Shown here: one piece after another, positions 18,021 to 29,755 of the stretch
Layout of the letters: the number at the start of each line of letters is the position of its first letter
How positions within the stretch are numbered: the stretch's first letter is position 1
Assembly: GCF_032362555.1 (NCBI RefSeq)
Contig: NC_083511.1
Span: 11,532,001-11,596,000, forward strand
DNA: 64,000 bases
Direction: 5' to 3'
DNA from: Amyelois transitella
Taxonomy: Eukaryota > Arthropoda > Insecta > Lepidoptera > Pyralidae
Made by a program: the position numbers and the translations under genes
Notes under the pieces: model-generated
What the model was told of the DNA's origin: nothing
Database searches by the model: none
Seen by the model: only the letters and a program-made list of their open reading frames with translations

Positions 18021-18819
18021 TGTCAAGAAACCCATGCAATTAAAAGAGCCGTTGACGATGTAATTTCCTTTGCCAAAAGTACTTTATAACCAGTGCATTA
18101 TACTTAATCAGTTTTATCTTAATTAAATGGCCATACTAACAGTAGGCATTTGTTATTAGTACTCCAGGCCACTTGTAACTTTGTTGATAAAAGAAAACTT
18201 GTTCCATATAAACGTAGTCTGTTTTAAAGGTCATGACCACTCCCACAACTGGATATAAGTAAATTATAAAATGATGTTTATAGATATGCCCCAGCCCCAC
18301 TCGCCCCCTTCTATACATAGTATGAAATCTTAGAAAAATAACTCGATATAATAACATAATATAGGTAACTACTACAATTAGCGAGATGTTAAAACTCCTG
18401 TTTTAATGGTAATGAGTTTGAATTCTAAGGGAAATGCAATAATACGTTACATGGATAACTAAACAATTTTAGAAGTTTGTTGTAAAGTATCCACGCTAAG
18501 AAGATTGTCCTGAATAAATGTTATTGAATTCTGTAGTTTTAGCGACCATCTGATGGTCGGCTTGCACACTTTGAGTAATTACCTACTTGGTAAAAGTATG
18601 TTATCAAATTTTTCAAACAAAACTATATAAATTTGCTAACTGTGCAGTGAATAAATATTAATTAATAATTAATTATATGTAAAATTCAATTAATTACACG
18701 TCTAGTGTATTTAATTGAATCACTTACAATTTAAATCATTGTGAACATCCAAATGTATATTTACGGCGAACAATGTATATTTATTTATGTGAGACGTCAT
18801 TATACATTTAAAATACTTG

Positions 18820-19150
18820 CGATCTTCCTCCTGGATTAAGTCCCGGTTGCATCCTCACCACTCTGGAGATATGCCTCTGGATCCTGAATTCAGTGAGTCA
18901 GGTTTTAACCCGAAGCGACTGCCATCTGAACTCCGTAATTTTTGCAGGGAAACTTAACCCATATTCGATCGATCATGGTTACACTACCAGTTCCCTGTAG
19001 GTGCAGGTTTCCTTACTTACGTAGCTACATAGCCAAAAAAAGACAGTGGTACATGACCGAAGTAGGATTTGAACTTCTGCCCACACGCATTCCTTGCGCA
19101 TTTAGCCGGGCACTTTAACCGTTCTACCACCGACGCTCGGCAAGTAAAAA
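18820..19150 (-). repeat. tRNA-derived SINE family C, near full length
   Basis: On the minus strand the tRNA-like head (AGCGTCGGTGGTAGAACGG, then AAGTTCAAATCCTACTTCGG) is followed by CAGGTTTCC, AATTCAGG and GTTGCATCC-type blocks that match 30505-30860 in order. Confidence 0.75.
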
Positions 19151-20208
19151 ATACTTGTGATATTAATTGGTAAGCACTACTTTTGTTTCAGTTTAAGTAC
19201 CATATTTGAAGAAGCACATCTACAAATATCGGTGATAATGACAACAAGAGGACCTTAGTAATATTCCCTCAATACAATAGCTTCACTTATCTAAATAAAT
19301 AGCCGTCAAATTGGACGTATAGATAGCCGACGTATTTACCGCTGGAGTTATTCGCTGCCCGGCTTCGGACTAGCAAGGTAAGGTTATATAATTTTGAGGT
19401 TATGTTGCTTTTTAATGTTTTCCATTCACGGTCATTTGTTATTGTTATGTGTTGTGTTTCTGTGTGATAGTTATGTGGTTAGCAATTAATAATGTTAACC
19501 TGTAATTTATTTTTTGTTTATTTTTGCCCAAAAAATTGTTGCCATGATCATTTTTAAACGGTTTACCTATATTTGTCAAAAAGTTACTTTTTGCTAGGAA
19601 AACTTTTGAAAACTTTGTTTAGTAGTTTGTAGCCATGATATTATGAAAATCTACCTATTTTTCCAAATCTGAAATTTAACGAACTACATTTAGATTTAGA
19701 AAGAATCGAACAATATTACCTAATTAGGGAAGTATTATTTAAAACTTGCATTTTACAAAGAGAAAGGATTTTAACCTACATAAGTGCATACTTTTTTTTT
19801 GTAACTGTGTGATATTTCTTATTGGGAACAAAAAAATAGAAATGCAATTTAATCTCACCTGCCATAAAAAAGGGATTTCATATTCATCATCATTAAAAGT
19901 TTTTTGCTTAAGTAAAATCTACCAATTAATAATAATTACGTACCTACATATTTCGTTCAAAAATAAGAGATTAAGTATGTAAATAATAAAGAGAACTTTC
20001 AAAAAGTTTTACTTTTTTTTGTTTTCTGTGTCAGAACAAAATGCTCGAGTTTAAAATTATCATTGCATTATTTTTTTCTCTTTACAATTAAGAATAATAC
20101 ATAATGTATGTAAGTTATTCCCATTAAATAATCATTGAGAGGAGAGGTTGATGATCATGTAAGATTTTTCTAAGATACAATAAAGATAGATACGAATAGT
20201 TACAAACA

Positions 20209-20455
20209 TACTTACATATAGTTACGTCTATATCCCTTGCGGGGTAGGCAGAGCCAACAGTATTGAAAAGACTTACTACGTTCAGCTGTATGGCTTTATC
20301 ATGGAATTTAGATTCAAATAGTATCAGGTCGCAAGCCCGTTGCCTATAAGAGGAGTCCCAAGTTTACAAGCTTATCCCTTTGTCGCCTTTAACGACATCC
20401 ATGGGAAAGATATGGAGTAACTCTATTCTAAAGTGCCAAAACCACACAGCACGGA
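20209..20455 (-). repeat. SINE-A, near full length
   Basis: It starts at an ACTTACATATAGTTACGTC tail, has CTTGCGGGGTAGGCAGAGCC in the 3' block, and ends GTGCCAAAACCACACAGCAC. The head is diverged. Confidence 0.8.
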
Positions 20456-20629
20456 CGAATAGTTGGTCTCATGTTTGCATTAAAATTTACAACATCCTTA
20501 TAACGCGTCAATAACAGTTTGTTTCTCATGTCTATTGTCTCTTGCAGTCACTTGACCGTTCTAACGATTACTTATCAGTTAAGTGGAATAATCCATTCGA
20601 TTCAGTACATAAGTGTCTGACATATGGTA

Positions 20630-20912
20630 TGTTAAGATGGTTTGGTCATGTGGAGAGGATGAATGAAAGCAGGTTGACTTAGCAGATATACAGGAGAGTG
20701 TGGAGGGAAAGGTCGGAGTGAGAAGGCCTTGATGAACGTATATTGATCAAATTAAGTACGTCCTGGCAAAAGGTTAGGTCCAGAGTACCCGTAACCGCCG
20801 AGCTTGCATGAAGAGAGTTATGAATGTGGAAGTATGGAGAGATCGTGGCAAGTGGAAAGATGTAGTCTCTGCCTACCCCTCCGGGAAAGAGGCGTGATTT
20901 TATGTATGTATG
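20630..20912 (+). pseudogene. LINE 3' end with RT C-terminal remnant
   Basis: It reads TGGTTTGGTCATGTGGAGAG (the WFGHVER signature), then GGAAAGGTCGGAGTGAGAAG and TTGATCAAATTAAGTACGTC. The non-coding end is AAGTGGAAAGATGTAGTCTC, TGCCTACCCCTCCGGGAAAG, GCGTGATTTTATGTATG. Stops interrupt the frame. This is the clearest LINE 3' end in the window and shows the tail shared with SINE-A. Confidence 0.8.
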
Positions 20913-21336
20913 TGTCTAACACTTAGTGTGGATTTACCAAGTGGTAATATGGCATTTTATTGAGCTTTTTTCCAGGGCTTTGCACAGGTGTGATATTCAT
21001 AAAAAGTAGCCTATGGTTTACCTCAAATAATAATCAGTACCTGGTTGACCGAGCGATGCTTGGTAGACGTCAGAAAAACCATTTCATAATTATTGTAAAT
21101 AAAAGAGAATCGCCCCCAATCAATATCCTACTTTTTTGAAGTCGGTTAAATTTCTAAAACTCTCTCCTTAGTGTCACGAAAACTATCCTGGAAACTAATA
21201 CAGAGCTTATAATATGGTGTTCCCGAAAGGGCACTGGTTATCCATTGGCCACGGCTAGAGCAGACATTTTTCCATTCATACCTTCTGTAAATCAACTGAA
21301 ATATAATATGAAAAGTAATAAAAATTTAATAAACAG

Positions 21337-23245
21337 ATGTCATACAAAGTGCAGAAGATCACCGACCCCCTGGTCCTTGGCGAGGGACCCCACTGGGACG
21401 AACGTGCGCAGGCGCTGTATTTCGTCAGCATTCACGAGCAAACCATACATAAATACGTTCCAGAAACCGGGGAACATACCAAAACTAAAGTCAGTGAGTA
21501 TACTCCAGGGAATTGTCACATCAACCTACCTTAGTTTTACAGATTTTTGTTTTTCTTTCTATATAGTTTAATCAGTATCAGTCTTTTGAAGACAGTTGAC
21601 TCTGTCTACCCTTTGAAGGATAAATACGCGAAATGTTTGTATAATATAATTGGTATTCCTACATATAATCATGCCTGTATCCCAAACAGTCTTAAAAAGA
21701 CTGGTAGGTTCAGCTGTATAGCATTGAGATATAAATAGTGACAGGTTGCCAGCCCATCGCCTAAATGAAGAATCCCAAGTTTATAAGCCTATCCCTTTGA
21801 CGCCTACCATACCACAAGCGGATACCATGAGAATATTAAAAGAAATAACCTAATTATCTTTCACAGACGGTCGGGTAGGTTTCATCGTGCCCGTAGAAGG
21901 CAAGACAGACCAGTTTGTGGTCGGAGTGGAACGGAAGTTCATCATCATACAATGGGACGGGAAAAACAACAGCCAGGCCAAGGTTGTCCGGGAACTCTTC
22001 GAGGTGGACCAGCAGACGAAGAACAGGATCAATGATGGGAAGGCTGACCCCAGGGGGAGACTGTTTGCGGGTAATGTACTCTCCAATATAATCGCGCGAT
22101 TTTGTCTCCTCGCTGTCATTGGCTGATAGCGTCGCGTGATATTTTGTAAGTCAGGCGTAGAGAAGTCACCACATCTTAGAATATAATATCGTTTCTCAAA
22201 TAGGAAGAATTTGACTTAAATAAGTATTTGTGGAAAAGTTGTCGTTCAAACAATGTAAAAAGCCTGCTACTTATTAGTCCTGGCTCGACAACCGTCCCGG
22301 AAAATTACACTGTACTTTAAATTACATTAGGTACATCACACGGTAGTTTATAAAAATGATAAATTTCTCAGGAACCATGGGCCACGAGGATCCCCCTGGC
22401 CAATTCGTCCTGGAATCAGGATCATTATTCCGCCTGGACGGAGCCAAGAAGATCACGACTCTGGTCAACCGCGTGGGCATATCCAACGGCCTGGCCTGGG
22501 ACGAGACCAACAGGGCCATGTATTACGTGGACTCCCTGGACAAAAATATCAGGAGATTCGATTGGAATCCTGAGACTGGTGATATTTGTAAGTATAGCGT
22601 CAGACATGCGCACGTAACTTACATTTATGTTGACGAGTTTGCATAGTGATAAATTAAGATGGAAAGCATGAAGCATGCAAGGATCGAAAGAGAAGGTAGT
22701 CTCTGAAACGCTCTTATTTTACTAGGGGCGCCCAGGCTTTGCACTGGTAGCATTTATTTATACGTATAAACCTACCTCTCGAAGCAAAAAAAAAATATCA
22801 ATATCCGTTGTGTAGTTTTAAAGATATAAGCATACATACATATAGACATACACGGGAAGCGACTTTGCTTCGTACTATGTAAAGTTGATAACTTTCTTAT
22901 TATATTTCAGCAAACAACAAATCCGTTCTCGACTTCACCAAAACCGGTCTTCCCGGTCTCTTAGATGGCGGCACCATCGACACCGACGGAAACCTCTGGT
23001 GGGCGATCTTCGAAGGCTCTTGCATCGTCAAAGTGAATCCCAACACTGGAAAAATCATACTAAAAATCGACATCCCAGCCAAGCAAGTAACTTCATGCAC
23101 TTTTGGCGGGCCAAATTATGACATTTTATTTGTTACAACTGCCAGTATGACAATAACGGAAGAACAGAAGCCACCGTGTGGATCTGTCTTTATGGTTACC
23201 GGCCTTGGGGTGAAAGGGTATCCGAATGTGAATTTCAAACTTTAA
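21337..23245 (+). CDS. Regucalcin / SMP-30-like protein 1
   Basis: Four exons (21337-21493, 21867-22070, 22372-22587, 22911-23245) join in phase to give 303 residues, the usual size for regucalcin (about 300). The fold is a six-bladed SMP-30/gluconolactonase propeller binding one divalent metal. Family members act as calcium-binding lactonases or, in insects, as luciferin-regenerating-enzyme-like proteins. The metal ligands look intact: Glu16 in LGEGPHW, Asn108 in NRINDGKADPRG, Asn159 in ISNGLAWD and Asp211 in LLDGGTID. An AG dinucleotide directly precedes the ATG (AAACAG|ATG), so an upstream non-coding exon is likely. A strong donor at 19378 (GCAAG|GTAAGG) is one candidate. AATAAA at 23341 suits the 3' end. 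Its closest relative is the inverted gene at 25052-29390. The substrate is not predictable. Confidence 0.92.
21657..21800 (-). repeat. SINE-A fragment in regucalcin intron
   Basis: It contains CTACATATAATCATG, AACAGTCTTAAAAAGACTGG and CAGGTTGCCAGCCCATCGCC. A short opposite-strand fragment precedes it at about 21575-21640. Confidence 0.65.
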
Positions 23246-24089
23246 CATGGCAACACTTTTGTTTCAAATTTCGAACATTTCAAAATATTTTAAATAACGA
23301 ATACAAAAAAAAAATTAAAGCGTTATTAAACTATTAAATTAATAAAAATAAAGTTCCAATGAGTTTTTACCTAAAATGTTTTACCTTAAGTAGGTACCTA
23401 CGTAGTTTTATATCTTTAATATCGTTAAGTTAAATTTTCCATCTGCAGTGTTCGTCATTAGATTATTACGATTAGATCTATGATGTCTATGAAATAAGAC
23501 ACCTCTATCAATCTTTCTGATTTTTGATAACTACTTACGTGTATCAAATTTATTGATAAATATACATTTGAATTAACACGCTCATCGCGTGTGGATGATA
23601 GTAAGGTAGGTACTATACACAAATAACTAAAAGAGAAAATTACATTTATAATTTTGGCATAAGTATTTTAGAACGAAAGATTTAAAAAATCTTGCTGCTG
23701 CATTGGCAAAAGTACCTAGTGTATAAAAAAAATGCCATTCTTTCACCAAACTTTAAATATTTCCATTAAAACCTAAACCAAAGGTATCTATTATTTTCTT
23801 CAAATTTGTGTTATGTGTAATATTTATATTTTTAGCTTGAGATCTTGCAGTCGTTTTGAAAATGTATACTATATATCCTATTTTTTTGGAAATGTAACGA
23901 TTTTATATTTTACTTTATTGTTTATACCTATACAAGTGAAGTTAGATAATATAATCATGTAATTATTATATCATTGTTTTATCTTGTTTATATTTTCGTG
24001 AATTACGATAAGAGAGTAATAAACTGTTATACACCGTTTAAATTACGTCACTAACATATCGGTGAATTACCAATAATAGAAACATATAC
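23246..24089. other. Regucalcin-1 3' end and unannotated spacer
   Basis: The 3' UTR probably ends just past AATAAA at 23341 and AATAAAG at 23347. The rest, to 24089, is AT-rich with no recognised repeat or reading frame. Confidence 0.5.
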
Positions 24090-24260
24090 TTAGGTAATCA
24101 CGTCTTTATCACTTGCGAGGTAGACAGTCTTGAAAAGACAGAAAGGCCACGTTCGGCTGTTTGGCTAAATGTTAGAATTGACAAGTTGCTAGCCCATCGC
24201 CTACCTACAATAATCTCAAGTTTATTTGCCATTCCATTAGTCGCTTTTTACGAATAAAAT
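24090..24260 (-). repeat. SINE-A fragment
   Basis: It has TAATCACGTCTTTATCACTT, GGCCACGTTCGGCTGTTTGG and TTGCTAGCCCATCGCC, truncated near TTAGTCGCTTTTTACGA. Confidence 0.7.
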
Positions 24261-24339
24261 TATGTATTTTTATTACATAAATGCATAATTCGTGTAGGTA
24301 GTATTTACTGGCAATAAAGCTAACTATATTGTAAGGTAT

Positions 24340-24480
24340 GAGCGTCGATGGTCAAATCGGTAAGGTGCCTGGTTAAAACGCTGTTACGCATAAAGACACA
24401 GGTTCGAATCCCACCGCGGCCATGTACCAATGACTATTTTCAAAGGTATGTACATTTATTTAAAAACCAACCGATGCTCT
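24340..24480 (+). repeat. tRNA-derived SINE family C, head part
   Basis: The tRNA-like block reads GAGCGTCGATGGTCAAATCG, GTAAGGTGCCTGG and ACAGGTTCGAATCCCACCGC, followed by CATGTACCAATGACTATTTT. It matches 30505-30860. The acceptor stem halves do not pair, so it is not a tRNA gene. Confidence 0.75.
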
Positions 24481-24555
24481 TACAAATAAGAAATACAGAT
24501 AAATACATAATAATAACATATATTTAGGATAGAGTAGAAAGATACATACATACAT

Positions 24556-24725
24556 AAAATCACGCCTCTTTTCCGGAGGGGTAGGCAGAGACTACTTACC
24601 TCTTTCCACTTGCCACGATCTCTGTATATTTCCTTCGCTTCATCCACATTCATAACTCTCTTCATGCAAGCTCGGCGGTTTCGGGTACTTTTGACCTGAC
24701 CCTTTACCGAAAGTAAAGTAGTAGA
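24556..24725 (-). repeat. LINE 3' end fragment
   Basis: On the minus strand it matches the 3' end at 20630-20912: CGAGCTTGCATGAAGAG, GTGGATGAAGCGAAGGAA and TACCCCTCCGGAAAAGAGGC, with an ATGTATGTATC tail. Confidence 0.75.
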
Positions 24726-25051
24726 GAGTACCCTTTACCGAAAAGTAGAAAGACAATGAGACCTAACGAGATTTTTGAAACTAACAATAGTCTGGGCTTC
24801 GACAGGGAGAGCATTCCATAGACGATAGAAATAATTGTATAGGCATTTCAAATTAAAAAAAAATAAGGGTGGACAACCCTTATCACTAACAGATGTTGGC
24901 CGATTCTCAGACCTACTCATTTCATGAGAAATTTCATGCGAACCGGTCTTGAGTAGTACGGGAACGAACATTGCGACCCTACAATTTTATATATAACAAT
25001 AACAAACAGGTGAAATTAATAAAAAAAACAAACATCATAAAATCAACAAGT

Positions 25052-28000
25052 TTAATCCAACCTAACATTAAAACTTTCACCCCCTTTCACCCCCAACCCA
25101 GACAACTTGAAGGTGCACCCGGCCGGCGGCGGCTGCGGGGCTCCGCGGTCCACGCGCGCGGTCGTCACCAACAGATCTCGCAGGGCGGGGCCTCCGAAGG
25201 CGCACGAGGTAACTTGGAGAGCTGGCATCTTGATTTTGTCGAGGAGAGCCCCGTTATGAGGATCTATTTTCAATATCTGTAAATACATAAATATGATCAC
25301 GTTTATATCCCTTGCGGGACAGACAGAGCCGACAGTCTTGAAAAGACCGAAATGCCACGTACAGCTGCAAGGCTTTATAATGGAATTGAGATTCAAATAC
25401 TGACAGATTACTTGCTTATCGCCTACAAGAGTAATCTCAAGTTTATTATCCTATCCCTTAGTCGCTTTTTACGACATCCATGGGAAAGAGATGGAGTGGC
25501 CCTATTCTTTCCACACGGCACGAAAAACTTATTAAAGAAAAATTTAGTTGTTCATCAAATTAATACTAAATTGTTTATGGTAAATAAATATATATATATA
25601 TATATATACTTACGAGGCTATTATCAAAGTTGGCGACCCACAGATTGCCCTCCGTGTCTATGGTCATGCCGTCCGGGATGCCCTCCAGTCCGTGGTCTTT
25701 GAACACGAATATCAGTTTCGGATTAGCTGAAATAGAAATTAGTATCTTTTAAAAAAGGGGTTGTTGCTTTGTCGTAGAAGGCGACTAAAGACCAAACTTG
25801 GGGTTCTTTTTTATGCGATGGGCTAGCAACCCGTCACTAATTGAACTCAATTCTATCATTAAGCCGAACAGCTGAACGTGGCTTATCAGACTTTTTTTAA
25901 GACCGTTGGCTCTGTCCACCCCGCAAGGATATAGACGTGACCATATGTATGTATGTAAATGTAAAAAAGGCGTTGTTGCTTAGTCGTAGAAGGCGACTAA
26001 GGGATAGTCTTACATAACTTGGGGTTCTTTTTTTTATGCGATGGGCTAGCAACCTGTCGCTATTTGAATCTGAATTCTATCATTAAGCCGAACAGCTGAA
26101 CGTGGCCTATCAGTCTTTTTAAAGACTGTTGGCTCTGTCTACCCCGCAAGGGATATAGACGTGATTGTATGTATGCATGTATGTATGTAATTAACTCAGT
26201 CATTTATGTACTACTCACCTATATTCCCAGTCTCAATATCATAATCATATCTCCTTATAGCGTATTCAAACGAGTCCGCGTAGTAGAACGCCTTATTGCG
26301 GACATCCCAACATAAACCGTTAGATATGTGTATGTTTGTTTCGAGTTTACGCTGCGAACCATCGCTGTTTATCAAATACAGGCTGCCACGGCTCAGGTGA
26401 AACTTGCCAGGAGCATACTCCTCGCCCATCGTACCTGAAACATAGGTACAAGAAGTCTTTATTGGACCATAAGAAATAACAGCAAATTCCCATCTATGCT
26501 AAAAACATTACAGCAATTGGCCACCTTATCAATAAAGGCGATCGCTTACAGGTAATAAATAATATATATAAATATATAAAGGACAAATTATTGTATTGAG
26601 TTAACCTCTTAGTAAGTTAGAGACTTGTGTTACGAGATACTAACTCAACGATGATATATTTTATAATAAATACTTATATAGATAAACATCCAAGACCCAG
26701 GTCAATCAGAGAATGTTCTTTCCTCATCATGCCCTGGCCAGGATTCGAACCCGGGACCTCCGGTGTCACAGACAAGCGTACTACCGCTGCGCCACAGAGG
26801 CCGTCAAACTTAGAGGTAACTTTTAAATTATGGATAGAATTTTTTAAAAAGAGAATAGATTAGCAGATGGCGCTGAGTAAACTCATATCTATTGTCAGTT
26901 TTTTCGGTTTCCATTTTTACATACATACATATAATCACGTCTATATCCCATCACGGGGTAGACAGAGCCAACAGTCTTGAAAAGACTAACAGGCCACGTT
27001 CAGCTGTTTGGCTTAATGATTTAATTGAGATTAAAAATATTGACAGGTTACTATCCCGTTGCCCAAAAGGAGAATCCCAAGTTTATAAGCCTATCCCTTA
27101 ATCACTTTTAAATTCAAACTCAATTTTTTTTCTTTACCTATTATTGGACACTTCATATCACTACGTATTGACATAATTTGTAGAATGTGCATTCGTCCAC
27201 GATTTAGATTTAAGAGATCTATATTTGTAAATTGACGTCCGATGAAAATGCTGCAGTGTAGTTTGTTCCGCCGCTTCTTCTACACATGCGCTTTGGAAGC
27301 GGTAGTAGTTATAATTAGATTTAAGTTATGTGACGTCAATAAGTGATACTTTGTATCCTATTTTGAAAATAAATCTATTCTATTCTATTCACTTAATAAT
27401 TGTCATACCTTTTGGTTTCACAACATTGGTTGACGTCTAATAAATTACTTAAAAACTAAGTTTACTGCCGTTTCCAAGGCGTCAGGGCAAAAGAAACGAT
27501 AAGAAAGAGATGGAGTGGCCCTATTCTAAAATGTAAAAGATAATATGCACGGATCGTGGCAATTTAAAGATGTGTCTACCCCTTCAGAAAAGAGGCTTGA
27601 TTATAAGTGTCTAAGTATATGTCTAATAATACATACATACATATATTATGATCACGTATTTATCCCTTACGGGGCAGACAGAGCCAACAGTCTTGAAAAG
27701 ACTAACAGGCCACGTTCAGCTATTTGGCTTAATGATAGAATTGAGATTCAAATAGTGACAGGTTGCAAGCCCATCGCCTAAAAAAAGAATCTCAAGTTTG
27801 TAAGCCTATCCCTTAGTCGCACTTTTACGACATCCATGGGAAAGAGATAGACTGTTTTGTATTGGTTCTTTTTTGTATTGGTGCCGGGAACCACACGGCA
27901 CGGCATATATGAGTCAAAAAAACAAATTACTTACCAACAAACAACCTGCCCCTGGGGTCAGCCTTAGCATCGTTCAGTCTGTTTGTCGGTATGTCACCGT

Positions 28001-29390
28001 CTACCTCCGCAACAGTGTTCACGATCACCGCCGTCCCATCCCCACCGTCCCATTCCACCTCCAGGATCTGACGTTCCACCCCCACTGCGAAGTGGTGGGG
28101 CCTGCCTTCGATTGGTATTATGAAGGCGGTTCTACCACCTGCAGATATTATCAAGTTTTTATGTTAATAAGTATATTTATTTATTTAAATCTTATATATG
28201 TATAAAATAAAATAAAATAAAAATAATAAATAAAATAAACAATAAAAGTGCCGTGTGGTTCCCGGTACCAATAAAAAAAAAACAATAGGATCATTCCATC
28301 TCCATGCCGTGGATATTTAAATCTCAAATTCCATAATGAATCATGCTAAACAGCTAAACCTGGCCTAACAATCTTTTCAAAACTAAGTAAAAGGTAGTAG
28401 TAAAAGGTGACTAAGGAAATATGCACATTATCGCACATTCTGAGACGGACATAGCCAACAGACTTGAAAAGACTGAAAGGCCACGTTCAGCGGTACGGTA
28501 TGTAATTGAGATTCAAATAGTAATAGGTTGCTAGCCCATCGCCTAAAAGGTAATCCCAATTTTATAAACCTACACCTAAATCCCCTTTTTCATTGTTACA
28601 CATTATTCCGAACTACTCGTAGCTGTGCCCGCGACTTCGTCCGCGTGGATTAGTTATTTTGGGCATCATTGAAGCCTTCAAGGATGAATAATTTACCCCG
28701 TTGTTTTTTCACATTTTCCATTATTTATTCGCTCCTAATAGTTGCAGCGTAATGTTTATATAACATAAAGCCTTCCCCGATAAATGGTCTATTCGACGCA
28801 AAAATAATTTTTCAATTGGAACCATTAGTTCCTGAGATAAGCGCGTTTAAACAAACAAACTCTTCAGGTTTACAATATAAGTATAGATTAGAATAGAATA
28901 GATTTATTATCAAAATTAGATACAAGGTATCACTTATTGACGTCACATAACTTTAATCTAATTATAACTACTACCGCTTCCAAAGCGCACGTGTAGAAGA
29001 AGCGGCGGAACAAACTACACTTTATTAATTACTAGCGACCCGCCCCGGCTTCGCACGGGTGCAAAATTATAAATGTTATTATTATACATAAAAACCTTCC
29101 TCTTGAATCACTCTACCTGTTACAAAAAACCGCATCAAAATCCGTTGCGTAATTTTAAAGATTTGAGCATACAGACAAACAGACTAAAACAGCGACTTTG
29201 TTTTATACTATGTAGTGATCACAGTATACTGACTCATCTTACTCCTGCCGTGGGTGCCAGCGGCTGGGTGGTATCTGTGTATGGTGTGATCATATGTGCT
29301 CACGAAGTACAAAGCCTGTTCTTCCCGGGACCAGTGAGGGCCTTCGCCCAGGGTCACAGCTTCTACCACCATCTCTAGTTTTGGCGTCAT
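25052..29390 (-). CDS. Regucalcin / SMP-30-like protein 2
   Basis: Five minus-strand exons (29390-29234, 28138-27935, 26434-26219, 25726-25614, 25276-25052) join in phase to give 304 residues. The first three are 157, 204 and 216 nt, identical in length to those of the paralogue at 21337-23245, so the genes share an ancestor. Here the last exon of the paralogue is split by an extra intron after NFDNSL. The metal ligands are intact: Glu16 (LGEGPHW), NRLNDAKADPRG, ISNGLCWD and IPDGMTID. The ATG again follows an AG directly (GTACAG|ATG), implying a non-coding 5' exon upstream. Introns hold several SINE-A copies. The role is presumably calcium- or metal-dependent lactonase-type activity; the physiological substrate is unknown. 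Confidence 0.92.
25283..25525 (-). repeat. SINE-A, near full length
   Basis: It runs from AATATGATCACGTTTATATC (tail) to CTATTCTTTCCACACGGCAC (head, internally deleted), inside the last intron of regucalcin 2. Confidence 0.8.
25772..26190 (+). repeat. Two tandem SINE-A copies
   Basis: Copies at about 25772-25960 and 25975-26190 share GTCGTAGAAGGCGACTAA and CTTGGGGTTCTTTTTT, changes absent from other copies. They therefore arose from each other, as a tandem duplication, rather than by two independent insertions. Both end in TATGTATG tails. Confidence 0.85.
26581..26807 (-). repeat. tRNA-derived SINE family B, full length
   Basis: On the minus strand it reads GGCCTCTGTGGCGCAGCGGT, TGTGACACCGGAGGTCCCGG, GTTCGAATCC, CATGATGAGGAAAG, then GAGTTAGTATCTCGTAACAC to the AATTTGTCC end. 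It lies in an intron of regucalcin 2. Confidence 0.85.
26916..27112 (-). repeat. SINE-A 3' part
   Basis: It starts TACATACATACATATAATC, has the GGGGTAGACAGAGCCAACAG and GGCCACGTTCAGCTGTTTGG blocks, and fades after CCTATCCCTTAATC. Confidence 0.8.
27180..27400 (+). repeat. Repeat family T (GAAGCGG, TTCTA tail)
   Basis: It contains TGTAAATTGACGTCCGATG, TTTGTTCCGCCGCTTCTTC, GCGCTTTGGAAGCGGTAG and TGACGTCAATAAGTGATAC, and ends AAAATAAATCTATTCTATTC. Other copies lie at 28885-29025, 31540-31640, 43144-43202, 44185-44360, 54058-54280 and 56465-56600. The TTCTA-type tail suggests a retroelement. Confidence 0.75.
27630..27905 (-). repeat. SINE-A, full length
   Basis: Both ends are present: tail TACATACATACATATATT and head (minus) GTGCCGTGTGGTTCCCGGC. 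A short LINE 3' fragment (GATCGTGGCAATTTAAAG) lies just left, at 27545-27615. Confidence 0.9.
28242..28600. repeat. Two degraded SINE-A pieces, opposite orientations
   Basis: 28242-28400 reads in the + direction from GTGCCGTGTGGTTCCCGGTA. 28440-28600 reads in the - direction with GGCCACGTTCAGCGGTACGG and GTTGCTAGCCCATCGCC. Both carry many changes. Confidence 0.7.
28608..28890 (-). repeat. Helitron-like repeat H, full length
   Basis: It starts GTAGCTGTGCCCGCGACTTC and ends AACAAACTCTTCAGGTTTAC with ATAAGTATAGAT. The same order is seen in the other H copies. A family T repeat follows directly at 28885-29025. Confidence 0.8.
29028..29218. repeat. Retroelement-like repeat with CCCGCCCCGGCTTCGC
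   Basis: It runs from CTAGCGACCCGCCCCGGC through AAAATCCGTTGCGTAATTTT to GCGACTTTGTTTTATACTAT. A related diverged copy lies at about 22738-22880. It ends a few bases from the splice donor of regucalcin-2 exon 1 (exon end 29234). Confidence 0.65.
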
Positions 29391-29414
29391 CTGTACGCGA
29401 ATTGTGGGCTTTAT

Positions 29415-29755
29415 AATATACATATACATACATACATATAAACACGTCTATAATCCTTGCGGGGTAGAGCCTATAGTCTTGTAAAGATATTACAGCTAAG
29501 CTTTATAATATACTCTCTAAATATGTAAATTGTGTGCCTTGTGGTTCCCGGAACCAAAACAAAAAAAGAATAGGACCACTCCATCTCTTTCCCGTGGATG
29601 TCGTAAAAGGCGACTAAGGGATAGGTTTACAAACTTGGGATTATTTTTTAGGCGATGGGTTCGCAACCTGTCACTATTTGAATGTCAATTCTATCATTAC
29701 CTAAGACAAATAGCTGAACGCAAGGGATATAGACGTGACCATATGTATGTATGAT
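29415..29755. repeat. SINE-A tail fragment (-) followed by full SINE-A (+)
   Basis: 29415-29505 carries the tail and CTTGCGGGGTAGAGCC block on the minus strand. 29524-29755 starts GTGTGCCTTGTGGTTCCCGG and ends ACCATATGTATGTATGATG. They lie upstream of the regucalcin-2 start codon. Confidence 0.8.
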
